Positions 1 to 5,882 of a stretch of 64,000 bases of DNA are shown in pieces; positions within the stretch are counted from its first letter, which is position 1, and each line of letters opens with the position of its first letter. The position numbers were made by a program, and so were the translations under genes. The notes below the pieces were generated by a model, which was given only the letters and a program-made list of their open reading frames with translations, searched no databases and was not told the origin of the DNA. The DNA is taken from assembly GCF_007785775.2 (NCBI RefSeq), contig NZ_VNIK02000008.1:1-64000 (forward strand), given 5' to 3'. This DNA comes from Flagellimonas hadalis. GTDB lineage: Bacteria > Bacteroidota > Bacteroidia > Flavobacteriales > Flavobacteriaceae.

Positions 1-46
1 TAAAGAACTGGACTAGGGCTTTTCATAGGATACTTTGTTATAAGCC
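1..46 (-). repeat. Partial attC-like recombination site, cut by the window edge
   Basis: The box GTTATAAGCC (37-46) is the exact reverse complement of the box at 738-747, and AAAGAACT (2-9) and GGATAC (28-33) also recur there (758-765 and 752-757). On the minus strand the box begins four bases after the stop codon of the cassette gene, the spacing expected of an integron attC site. If this is an attC, the other half lies just left of the window. The core GTTATAA does not fit the canonical GTTRRRY. This is an inference from layout and repeats. Confidence 0.5.
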
Positions 47-49
47 GTT

Positions 50-721
50 TTAATTTTTCAATTCGAGTAATTTTTCAATTTGAGCCAATCTTTTCTCTAA
101 TAATTTTAGTCTTTCTATTTTTTTTTGTTGAGCAATAGTGTATAGAGTTAATTCCTCAATTTTTTTCAAAAGATTCATGTTCATTTCTGCAAGCATAATC
201 CCATTTTGCTCAAATTCTTTTGCAGATGGTATTTCAGGAAGGTGACCATTTTCAATAATGTATTTTTCTAATTCCTCAATAGTTTTTAGATTATATCCAT
301 TTTCAAACACATAATCAGGTGCAGGAACACTAAGATCAATTTTAACTTCTTCGGCATGAATGTTCCCTTTAACTGTTAGTTTCATATCAGGGTTTGTAGT
401 CCCAATTCCAATATATCCGTTTCCTTTAACGACCATTCTAATATCATCTCCATTACCCGTAACAAATAGAATATCTCTTAAAGCTGAAGTTCGAGGTTGT
501 ATTACTAGATGACCCAAACCAGCGGATTCTGTAAAAGGATAGAGTAAGTTTGTTCCGTTTTTAGTACTCCAAATCCAAGGGTTATGATGATTGGTAATAA
601 ATGATGTTTGCGATCCTCCTCCTCTAGATATTTCAATTGGTGTAGCAACGAAATGTTGGCTATAAATAACGTTGCTGGAGATTATTACAAATAATATTAA
701 AATTGAGACTCTTTTTTTCAT
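50..721 (-). CDS. Secreted tail-fibre-like protein (probable gene cassette)
   Basis: The 223-aa product has an N-terminal signal peptide (hydrophobic residues 7-19, likely cut after Gln22). A beta-rich middle leads to the motif GIGTTNPDMKLTVKGNI near residues 105-120. The C-terminal part follows the Bacteroidota pattern VPAPDYVFENGY, HLPEIPSAKE and EMNMNLLKKIEEL, ending in a coiled coil. This architecture is common in Bacteroidota proteins labelled tail-fibre or S74-like, without the catalytic endosialidase chaperone. Their function is not established; a surface or secreted fibre role is an inference. The gene is clearly more AT-rich than its neighbours and is tightly bracketed by the inverted boxes at 37-46 and 738-747, which suggests acquisition as a cassette. 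Confidence 0.75.
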   Translation of the reverse strand: MKKRVSILILFVIISSNVIYSQHFVATPIEISRGGGSQTSFITNHHNPWIWSTKNGTNLLYPFTESAGLGHLVIQPRTSALRDILFVTGNGDDIRMVVKGNGYIGIGTTNPDMKLTVKGNIHAEEVKIDLSVPAPDYVFENGYNLKTIEELEKYIIENGHLPEIPSAKEFEQNGIMLAEMNMNLLKKIEELTLYTIAQQKKIERLKLLEKRLAQIEKLLELKN

Positions 722-737
722 AGTAATTTGTTTTTAT

Positions 738-770
738 GGCTTATAACTATTGGATACAAAGAACTTTCCC
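738..770 (-). repeat. attI/attC-like site between cassette and recombinase
   Basis: GGCTTATAAC (738-747) is followed by GGATAC (752-757) and AAAGAACT (758-765). All three elements recur at the left edge of the window, the 10-mer inverted and the others direct. The site lies 17 bases upstream of the cassette start codon and between two divergent genes, where an integron has its primary attachment site. No biochemical evidence is available. Confidence 0.5.
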
Positions 771-778
771 TATATCCC

Positions 779-808
779 TTTTGCATTGTCATAAATATAG
801 TACTTTTC
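779..808 (+). promoter_or_regulatory. Probable promoter of the recombinase gene
   Basis: TTTTG (779-783) and TACTTTTC (801-808) resemble the Bacteroidota -33 (TTTG) and -7 (TAnnTTTG) boxes with 17-base spacing; the last base of the -7 box differs. Transcription would start about 15 bases before the ATG at 831. Confidence 0.4.
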
Positions 809-830
809 CGCAGGAATTAGGTATATTCAC

Positions 831-1655
831 ATGATCATGTCAGTTCTCGATTTTGTGAAAATATTGGAAGTTAAACGGTATAGTAAGAATACCATAGATA
901 GCTATGCCTCCATCGTGAAAATGGCAAGGCACTTCTTTGGCAAGTCTTTGGACCAGGTGGATGAGACTGAACTCCACCGCTACTTTTACCATATGGTGCA
1001 CACCAAAAAAGTCTCCTATTCATATCAAAAGCAGATTGCCATGGCCCTCAAGCTCTATTATCGTGAGATGTTCCGACAATCCATAAACCTAGAGCTTTTG
1101 TTCCCCAGCAGAAAACCCGGAAAATTGCCCGTCATCATCGCAAAGAGCGACGTGGAAAAGATCATAGAAAAGGCGAACAATGGTAAGCATAAATGCATGA
1201 TAGCTCTTGTTTACAGTACTGGATTAAGGGTAGGAGAACTCATCGACCTGAAAATCGCCGACATAGATTCCACACGCATGGTCGTCCACATCAAAGCAGC
1301 CAAAGGGGGTAAGGATAGGATAGTCCCACTTTCGCACAAGGTGCTGCACATGCTCAGGGATTATTATAGGGAATTTGTGCCAAAGAATTATTTGTTTGAG
1401 GGGCAAAAGGGGGGGAAGTACACCTCGTCCAGTTTCAACAAGTTGTTGAAATCGGCGGCAAGGAGGGCAAAGATCGACAAGCATATCACGGCCCATACCC
1501 TTCGCCACAGTTATGCTTCCCATTTACTGGAAAAAGGAACGGATATCAGGGTCATCCAAAAACTTTTGGGACACAGTTCCATCAAGACCACCATGATCTA
1601 CACCCAAGTTTCTGAACCTGCCCTGCTGAACGTCACAAGTCCTTTCGATGATTGA
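831..1655 (+). CDS. Tyrosine recombinase, Xer/integron-integrase-like
   Basis: The 274-aa product is a complete phage-integrase-family recombinase. It has an N-terminal SAM-like DNA-binding domain (about 4-85) and a C-terminal catalytic domain. The catalytic set is visible: Arg133 (TGLRVGEL), a Lys near 158-161, His222 and Arg225 (HTLRHSYA), His248 (LLGHSS) and Tyr257 (MIYTQ). The ending TSPFDD resembles the SPLD tail of integron integrases and some Bacteroidota recombinases. The stretch between the Lys region and HTLRH is short and Xer-like, so the extra patch that defines IntI is absent. It is divergent from the AT-rich cassette gene, with a repeat site between them. Base composition matches the chromosome. 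A second ATG at 837 is possible. It might instead act on an unseen phage or transposon. Confidence 0.88.
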   Translation: MIMSVLDFVKILEVKRYSKNTIDSYASIVKMARHFFGKSLDQVDETELHRYFYHMVHTKKVSYSYQKQIAMALKLYYREMFRQSINLELLFPSRKPGKLPVIIAKSDVEKIIEKANNGKHKCMIALVYSTGLRVGELIDLKIADIDSTRMVVHIKAAKGGKDRIVPLSHKVLHMLRDYYREFVPKNYLFEGQKGGKYTSSSFNKLLKSAARRAKIDKHITAHTLRHSYASHLLEKGTDIRVIQKLLGHSSIKTTMIYTQVSEPALLNVTSPFDD

Positions 1656-1705
1656 GGGACGGCCCAATTCAGGCAATTCGGCGAGGTATTGCCCCATAAA
1701 ACCCC

Positions 1706-1713
1706 TACCTTTG
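1706..1713 (+). promoter_or_regulatory. Bacteroidota -7 box for the peptidyl-prolyl isomerase gene
   Basis: TACCTTTG matches TAnnTTTG exactly and lies 56 bases before the start codon at 1770. No convincing -33 box is at the right spacing. Confidence 0.45.
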
Positions 1714-1769
1714 CAACCTTGGAAAAACTCCGGGCATTGAAAATCGATTAATCATCTAATAAAAAAGAC

Positions 1770-2702
1770 ATGCAAGACGGAATCTATGCAAAGTTCAATA
1801 CCCCAAAAGGGGAAATACTGGTGAAACTCACCCATGACAAGACGCCGGGAACGGTCGGCAACTTTGTTGCACTCGCCGAGGGCAACATGGAAAACACGGC
1901 AAGGCCCCAGGGCAAGCCCTATTACGACGGATTGAAGTTCCACCGTGTCATAGCCGATTTTATGATACAGGGCGGATGCCCACTGGGCACAGGCACTGGC
2001 GACCCCGGCTATAAGTTTGATGACGAGTTCCATCCCGAACTTGTCCACAACGGGCCTGGCGTACTCTCCATGGCCAATGCAGGACCGGGCACCAACGGGA
2101 GCCAGTTCTTCATCACCCATGGTCCGACCCCTTGGTTGGACAACAAGCACACCGTTTTCGGTTTTGTGGAGCAGGGTCAGGAAGTGGTGGATGCCATCGC
2201 CCAGGGCGACCAAATAGAAAGTCTGGAAATTGTACGGGTGGGCGATGAGGCCCAGAACTGGAACGCCATCGAGGCCTTTAGGGTATTCGAAGGAGCCAGG
2301 GAAAAACGTATTGCAGAGGCCAAGGCCAGGGCAGAGGCCGAAATGGAAAAACTCGCCGCAGGTTTTGAAAAGACACCGAGCGGACTCAGGTACAAGATTG
2401 TCCAAAAAGGAAACGGGGCCAAGGCCGAGAATGGAAAAATCGTGTCCGTGCACTATGAGGGCAGTCTTTCCAATGGGCAAGTTTTTGATTCCTCTTATAA
2501 AAGAAAGCAGCCTATCGACTTTACCTTGGGCATAGGTCAGGTAATCCCAGGTTGGGAAGAAGGTATCGCCTTATTGAGTGTAGGGGACAAGGGGCGTTTT
2601 GTGATTCCATCACATTTGGCCTACGGTAGTGCCGGTGCCGGCGGGGTGATTCCCCCGGACGCCACCCTTATCTTCGATGTGGAGTTGATGGCGGTGAAGT
2701 AA
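1770..2702 (+). CDS. Cyclophilin-FKBP fusion peptidyl-prolyl isomerase
   Basis: The 310-aa protein joins two unrelated prolyl isomerase folds. Residues 1-160 are a cyclophilin with FHRVIADFMIQGG (57-69, Arg59 catalytic) and NGSQFFIT (109-116). Residues about 200-310 are an FKBP domain with VFDSS (238-242), GQVIPGWEEG (256-265) and AYG (284-286). An Ala/Glu/Lys/Arg-rich helix (about 172-198) links them. No signal peptide is visible, so it probably acts in the cytoplasm as a folding helper. Dual-family isomerases of this kind are known from Bacteroidota and some protists. It is monocistronic, with its own -7 box and terminator. Confidence 0.93.
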   Translation: MQDGIYAKFNTPKGEILVKLTHDKTPGTVGNFVALAEGNMENTARPQGKPYYDGLKFHRVIADFMIQGGCPLGTGTGDPGYKFDDEFHPELVHNGPGVLSMANAGPGTNGSQFFITHGPTPWLDNKHTVFGFVEQGQEVVDAIAQGDQIESLEIVRVGDEAQNWNAIEAFRVFEGAREKRIAEAKARAEAEMEKLAAGFEKTPSGLRYKIVQKGNGAKAENGKIVSVHYEGSLSNGQVFDSSYKRKQPIDFTLGIGQVIPGWEEGIALLSVGDKGRFVIPSHLAYGSAGAGGVIPPDATLIFDVELMAVK

Positions 2703-2724
2703 CCGTTACAGCAGTGACAATAAT

Positions 2725-2755
2725 AAAAAAAGCTTCCGAAAAAGGGAGCTTTTTT
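2725..2755 (+). terminator. Intrinsic terminator after the isomerase gene
   Basis: AAAAAAGCTTCC, a GAAAAA loop and GGGAGCTTTTTT form a stem with one mismatch followed by a T run. The A/T flanks make it potentially bidirectional; its right end overlaps the stop codon of the micro-protein gene on the minus strand. Confidence 0.8.
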
Positions 2756-2837
2756 ATTTGGTACGGTTCACACTTACCAGAAGCAGACAAAGGTTTAGGG
2801 CAAGCAAAAGAAGCAAAATACTAAAAAAGGTATTCAT
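2754..2837 (-). CDS. 27-aa single-span membrane micro-protein, copy 1
   Basis: The reading frame starts at ATG 2837 and ends at TAA 2756-2754. It opens MNTFFSILLLLLALN and ends VSVNRTK, one hydrophobic helix with a short basic tail. It is paralogous to the frame at 2905-2991: both begin MNTFF, have a Leu/Val-rich helix with Asn near position 15, and end with SVN plus a basic tail. Agreement at protein level despite different codons argues that both are translated. The bidirectional terminator at its 3' end suits transcription on this strand. Function is unknown; micro-proteins of this size often sit in the membrane as small partners. Confidence 0.55.
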   Translation of the reverse strand: MNTFFSILLLLLALNLCLLLVSVNRTK

Positions 2838-2904
2838 GGTTATGCTGTTTACTACGTAACAATTGAACGGTAAAATACCCTACCTATTGCCCAGAACCTT
2901 GAAA

Positions 2905-2991
2905 TCATTTTTTAGATCCGTTAACGCTGAGCACCAACAAAAGTGCGTTGACGACCAAAAGAAAAGACAATACTCCAAAAAAAGTGTTCAT
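2905..2991 (-). CDS. 28-aa single-span membrane micro-protein, copy 2
   Basis: The frame runs from ATG 2991 to TGA 2907-2905. It opens MNTFFGVLSFLLVVNALL and ends LSVNGSKK. It resembles the neighbouring 27-aa frame in length, opening motif, helix, SVN motif and basic tail, so the pair looks like a tandem duplication. Just upstream on the same strand lies ATGAATACATGA, a three-codon aborted frame repeating the opening Met-Asn-Thr, perhaps a relic of the duplication. The gene lies downstream of the cold shock gene and its terminator. Function is unknown. Confidence 0.55.
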   Translation of the reverse strand: MNTFFGVLSFLLVVNALLLVLSVNGSKK

Positions 2992-3080
2992 GTATTCATG
3001 GTTTAAAGGTTGTGGGGAACTATGTCAATCTCAACCTTTAGATAAGGAAAAATGGAATGGTTGCGTCAAAAAGGGAAGAA

Positions 3081-3110
3081 AAATAAAAGGCCCGGGCAAT
3101 TGCCCGGGCC
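3081..3110 (-). terminator. Strong terminator of the cold shock gene
   Basis: The perfect palindrome GGCCCGGGCAATTGCCCGGG (with CC, 3089-3110) is followed on the minus strand by TTTTATTT (3088-3081). It lies 28 bases after the csp stop codon. Confidence 0.85.
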
Positions 3111-3137
3111 TGATGTATAAAAAAGTGTGCTGGTACC

Positions 3138-3332
3138 TTAATCTATAACTTGTACGTTAACGGCGTTCAATCCTTTTTTACCTTGCTGTAGTTCGAATTC
3201 TACAGCGTCACCTTCTCTGATTTCATCGATTAAACCTGAAACGTGTACAAAGTGATCTGCGTTTGAACCTTCTTCAGTGATAAAGCCATAGCCTTTAGAA
3301 TCGTTGAAGAATTTTACTGTTCCTTTACTCAT
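3138..3332 (-). CDS. CspA-family cold shock protein
   Basis: The 64-aa protein is a single cold shock domain of normal length. RNP1 is KGYGFI (13-18) and RNP2 is HFVHVSG (27-33). Members bind single-stranded RNA and DNA in the cytoplasm and melt RNA structure. It has its own promoter and a very stable terminator, typical of a highly expressed single gene. Whether it is cold-induced cannot be read from the sequence. Confidence 0.96.
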   Translation of the reverse strand: MSKGTVKFFNDSKGYGFITEEGSNADHFVHVSGLIDEIREGDAVEFELQQGKKGLNAVNVQVID

Positions 3333-3360
3333 AATAAAAATTAAAAAATTAAATCAGGGG

Positions 3361-3368
3361 CAAAGGTA
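3361..3368 (-). promoter_or_regulatory. -7 box of the cold shock gene
   Basis: On the minus strand TACCTTTG matches TAnnTTTG exactly. It gives a leader of about 20 AT-rich bases before the ATG at 3332. Confidence 0.6.
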
Positions 3369-3415
3369 CATTTAATTTCTTGATAATTAGGAATTTTCGC
3401 AAATTTATTGAAAAA

Positions 3416-4054
3416 TCAAGCAGAAGGGTCAGGGGTCAGGCGCAGATAGGGCTTTACTTCCTCCACGCCCTTGGTGAATATTCCCTTGGCTTCCTCGGTG
3501 GGTATCGCCGGGCTCACCACCACTTTTTGTCCATGTTCCCAATTGGCGGGAGTGGCCACTTTATGGTTGGCGGTCAGTTGCAGGGAGTCCACCACTCGGA
3601 GCAGCTCATAAAAATTACGCCCGGTGGATGCAGGGTAGGTCAGTGTCAACTTCACCTTCTTGTCCGGACCGATGATGAACACCGAACGTACGGTAAGGGT
3701 GTCGTTGGCATTGGGGTGGATCATGTCGTAAAGGTCGGAAACCTTTCTGTCCTCATCCGCTACAATAGGGAAGTTCACGGTCGTGTGCTGTGTCTCGTTG
3801 ATGTCCTTGATCCATTCCTTGTGTGAGGCGGCACCATCCACGCTAAGGGCCATCATCTTCACGTTCCTTTTGTCAAATTCATCCTTGAATTTGGCAGCAG
3901 TGCCCAGTTCGGTGGTGCAAACAGGCGTAAAATCAGCAGGGTGCGAGAATAAAATGCCCCAACCATCGCCCAGATATTCATAAAAATTAAGGGTTCCTTC
4001 AGAGGTCTCTGCCGTAAAGTCGGGAGCGGTATCGCCCAATCTTAGAGTTGCCAT
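3416..4054 (-). CDS. 1-Cys peroxiredoxin (Prx6 type)
   Basis: The 212-aa protein reduces peroxides through a single peroxidatic cysteine in SHPADFTPVCTTELG (Cys46). No second cysteine is present, which fits the Prx6 class together with the long C-terminal arm (about 150-212). The start MATLRLGDTAPDF at 4054 is preferred over an ATG 30 bases upstream because family members begin there. Reduction must depend on an external thiol donor that cannot be identified here. It is likely cytoplasmic. A redoxin gene at 4789-5349 and an Ohr gene at 55142 also serve thiol or peroxide metabolism. Confidence 0.95.
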   Translation of the reverse strand: MATLRLGDTAPDFTAETSEGTLNFYEYLGDGWGILFSHPADFTPVCTTELGTAAKFKDEFDKRNVKMMALSVDGAASHKEWIKDINETQHTTVNFPIVADEDRKVSDLYDMIHPNANDTLTVRSVFIIGPDKKVKLTLTYPASTGRNFYELLRVVDSLQLTANHKVATPANWEHGQKVVVSPAIPTEEAKGIFTKGVEEVKPYLRLTPDPSA

Positions 4055-4091
4055 ATATGTCTTGTTTTTAAGTTGATAAATCAATATCCTA

Positions 4092-4099
4092 CAAATTTA
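4092..4099 (-). promoter_or_regulatory. -7 box of the peroxiredoxin gene
   Basis: The minus strand reads TAAATTTG, an exact TAnnTTTG match, about 38 bases before the ATG at 4054. The divergent gene begins at 4217. Confidence 0.5.
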
Positions 4100-4216
4100 G
4101 TAGATAAATCAATGACATCATTTAATTTCAGTTAAAAGTGTATTAAAATTGATTTTTATGCCCCTTTGGAAATGTCACGCTTCTTTTTGCGACCCATTGT
4201 TTATTAATTTTATACC

Positions 4217-4759
4217 ATGGAAAACAATCAACTGGAACAACTGCGTTACCCGATCGGGAAATTTGAGGTCCCATCCGCCATCACGAAGGAAAAATTGGAA
4301 GAATGGATCAGTATCCTGGAGCACTTGCCCCAGCGTTTGCAGGATTTGGTCACCCCACTTACGGATGATCAATTGGAAACCCCGTACAGGCCCGGCGGGT
4401 GGACGGTGAGGCAATTGGTGCACCATATATCCGATAGCCACCACAACAGTTACATTCGGTTCAAATGGGCACTTACCGAAAACAATCCTGTCATAAAACC
4501 GTATGACGAAAAAGCCTGGGCCAATCTTTTCGATTCCAAAACGGCGCCCATACAAATGTCCCTGGACCATCTAAGGGCGGTGCATGCCAAATTGGTCTAT
4601 CTGTTGAAAGGTCTTTCTGAGGATGACCTGCAGCGGAAATTCATCCACCCCGATGGAAATATGGAATCCACTTTGGAAGTGAACATAGGGCGTTATGCTT
4701 GGCATAGTAACCACCATTTTGCGCATATTGCCAATTTGGTACAGCGGGAGGGCTGGTAG
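4217..4759 (+). CDS. YfiT/BstA-like DinB-superfamily metal protein
   Basis: The 180-aa four-helix protein matches the YfiT family: opening RYPIGKF (10-16), RPGGWTVRQLVHH (58-70) and ending YAWHSNHHFAHI (160-171). The likely metal ligands are a His at 69/70, His163 and His167, matching the three-His site of Bacillus YfiT. DinB-fold relatives include thiol-S-transferases and putative hydrolases. The substrate cannot be inferred; bacillithiol transferase is the usual label, and some Bacteroidota make bacillithiol. It is divergent from the peroxiredoxin gene, with an ordinary ATG start. Confidence 0.88.
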   Translation: MENNQLEQLRYPIGKFEVPSAITKEKLEEWISILEHLPQRLQDLVTPLTDDQLETPYRPGGWTVRQLVHHISDSHHNSYIRFKWALTENNPVIKPYDEKAWANLFDSKTAPIQMSLDHLRAVHAKLVYLLKGLSEDDLQRKFIHPDGNMESTLEVNIGRYAWHSNHHFAHIANLVQREGW

Positions 4760-4788
4760 ATTGGGACGGTTACGGAAACTTACTCAAA

Positions 4789-5349
4789 CTATGCTTCTTT
4801 CCATTTAATGTTGCAGCCTATACTCGGTTTTTGGTTGGGGTCGATGGTATTGCCCTCCAAAAGTGCATCCATGGCGTCTTTCAGGTCGTTTCCGCTCAAT
4901 GGAATCCCATTGCCGGGCCTTGAATCGTCCAATTGTCCGCGGTACACCAATTCCAGATCGGCATCGAAGAGATAAAGGTCGGGCGTGCAGGCCGCATCGT
5001 AGGCCCTTGCCACTTCTTGGGTCTCATCATACAGGTAGGGAAAGGTGTATCCCTCTTCCTTTGCTTTCTCTTTCATCAAATGAGGGGCATCCTGTGGAAA
5101 GTTGACCACATCATTGCTGGAAATAGCGATAAAACCGATTCCCTTGGCCTGATACTCCCGGGCGAGCTCTGAGATTTTGGGGTTGACATGGATTACGAAG
5201 GGGCAATGGTTGCAGATGAACATGATCACCGTGCCCTTGTTACCATGTATAGCTTTTAGGGACAGGTTTTTCTCCGAAACGGTGTCCCAAAGTTCAAAAT
5301 CGGGTGCCTTTGTCCCCAAAGGGAGCATATTGCTGGGTGTCCTTGCCAT
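4789..5349 (-). CDS. Thioredoxin-like redoxin (AhpC/TSA superfamily)
   Basis: The 186-aa protein has a thioredoxin fold with FICNHCPF (44-51), giving a CxxC pair Cys46/Cys49 in place of the single peroxidatic Cys of peroxiredoxins. A third conserved-looking Cys lies in DAACTPDLYLFD. No signal peptide is evident, so it is probably cytoplasmic. The family is widespread in Bacteroidota as 'thioredoxin family protein' with no settled substrate. It lies downstream of the DUF3276 gene on the same strand, separated by a terminator. Confidence 0.88.
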   Translation of the reverse strand: MARTPSNMLPLGTKAPDFELWDTVSEKNLSLKAIHGNKGTVIMFICNHCPFVIHVNPKISELAREYQAKGIGFIAISSNDVVNFPQDAPHLMKEKAKEEGYTFPYLYDETQEVARAYDAACTPDLYLFDADLELVYRGQLDDSRPGNGIPLSGNDLKDAMDALLEGNTIDPNQKPSIGCNIKWKEA

Positions 5350-5370
5350 GTGTGCTGCTTTTTGTGGTAT

Positions 5371-5408
5371 AAAAATAAAAAACGGCCTGCGGAATGGCAG
5401 GCCGTTTT
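5371..5408 (-). terminator. Terminator of the DUF3276 gene
   Basis: A perfect 12-bp stem AAAACGGCCTGC / GCAGGCCGTTTT (5379-5390, 5397-5408) has a 6-base loop. On the minus strand it is followed by a T-rich run (5380-5371), 22 bases after the stop at 5430. Confidence 0.85.
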
Positions 5409-5429
5409 CTGTTTTTTTATGGGTGACTC

Positions 5430-5804
5430 CTAGATGTCGTCAAAATCTACATCGGTGAAACTTTCGGGAGTACTACCGTTTTCGTTTACCGTGGTCTCTT
5501 CTTCCTTCTTGAAATCCTTCTGATGGCGTTCGGATATCACTTCCTGTCCCTTTTCATCGATGATGTAATCCATCATCTCATCCATGATCTCCTTGAAGGC
5601 AGTAAAGTCTTCCTTGTAGAGATAGATCTTGTGTTTCTTGTAATGGAAGGAACCGTCGTCATGGGTGAACTTTTTGCTTTCGGTGATGGTCAGGTAATAA
5701 TCACCTGCCTTGGTGCTCCTCACGTCAAAAAAGTAAGTTCTTCTTCCGGCCCTTAAAACTTTCGAGTAAATCTCTTCCTGATCCATTATATCTTTCTCGC
5801 CCAT
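5430..5804 (-). CDS. DUF3276 PUR-domain nucleic-acid-binding protein
   Basis: The 124-aa protein has one PUR repeat: EIYSKVLRAGRRTYFFDVR (about 11-29), then DYYLTITESKKF and the acidic helix FKEIMDEMMDYI. The C-terminal 35 residues are acidic and disordered. PUR-domain proteins bind single-stranded DNA or RNA; the Borrelia relative BpuR is a regulator. In Bacteroidota this is a conserved single-copy family of unknown target. Translation may start at the second Met (codon 7). It lies downstream of the ABC exporter gene on the same strand, with a 78-base gap. Confidence 0.9.
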   Translation of the reverse strand: MGEKDIMDQEEIYSKVLRAGRRTYFFDVRSTKAGDYYLTITESKKFTHDDGSFHYKKHKIYLYKEDFTAFKEIMDEMMDYIIDEKGQEVISERHQKDFKKEEETTVNENGSTPESFTDVDFDDI

Positions 5805-5882
5805 ATGGTATAGTGTATTTAGAACAATGTTGAATTACACTACCAAAAATGTAAAAAAAATGCTAATTCAGCAAGTTTTTTA

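Noticed and set aside
3081..3110. Perfect palindrome considered as a recombination or operator site
   Set aside because: Position after csp and the following T run on that strand fit a terminator better.
2948..3148. 66-codon plus-strand frame between the isomerase and csp genes
   Set aside because: It reads through the csp terminator and across the micro-protein gene in antisense; no promoter or family.
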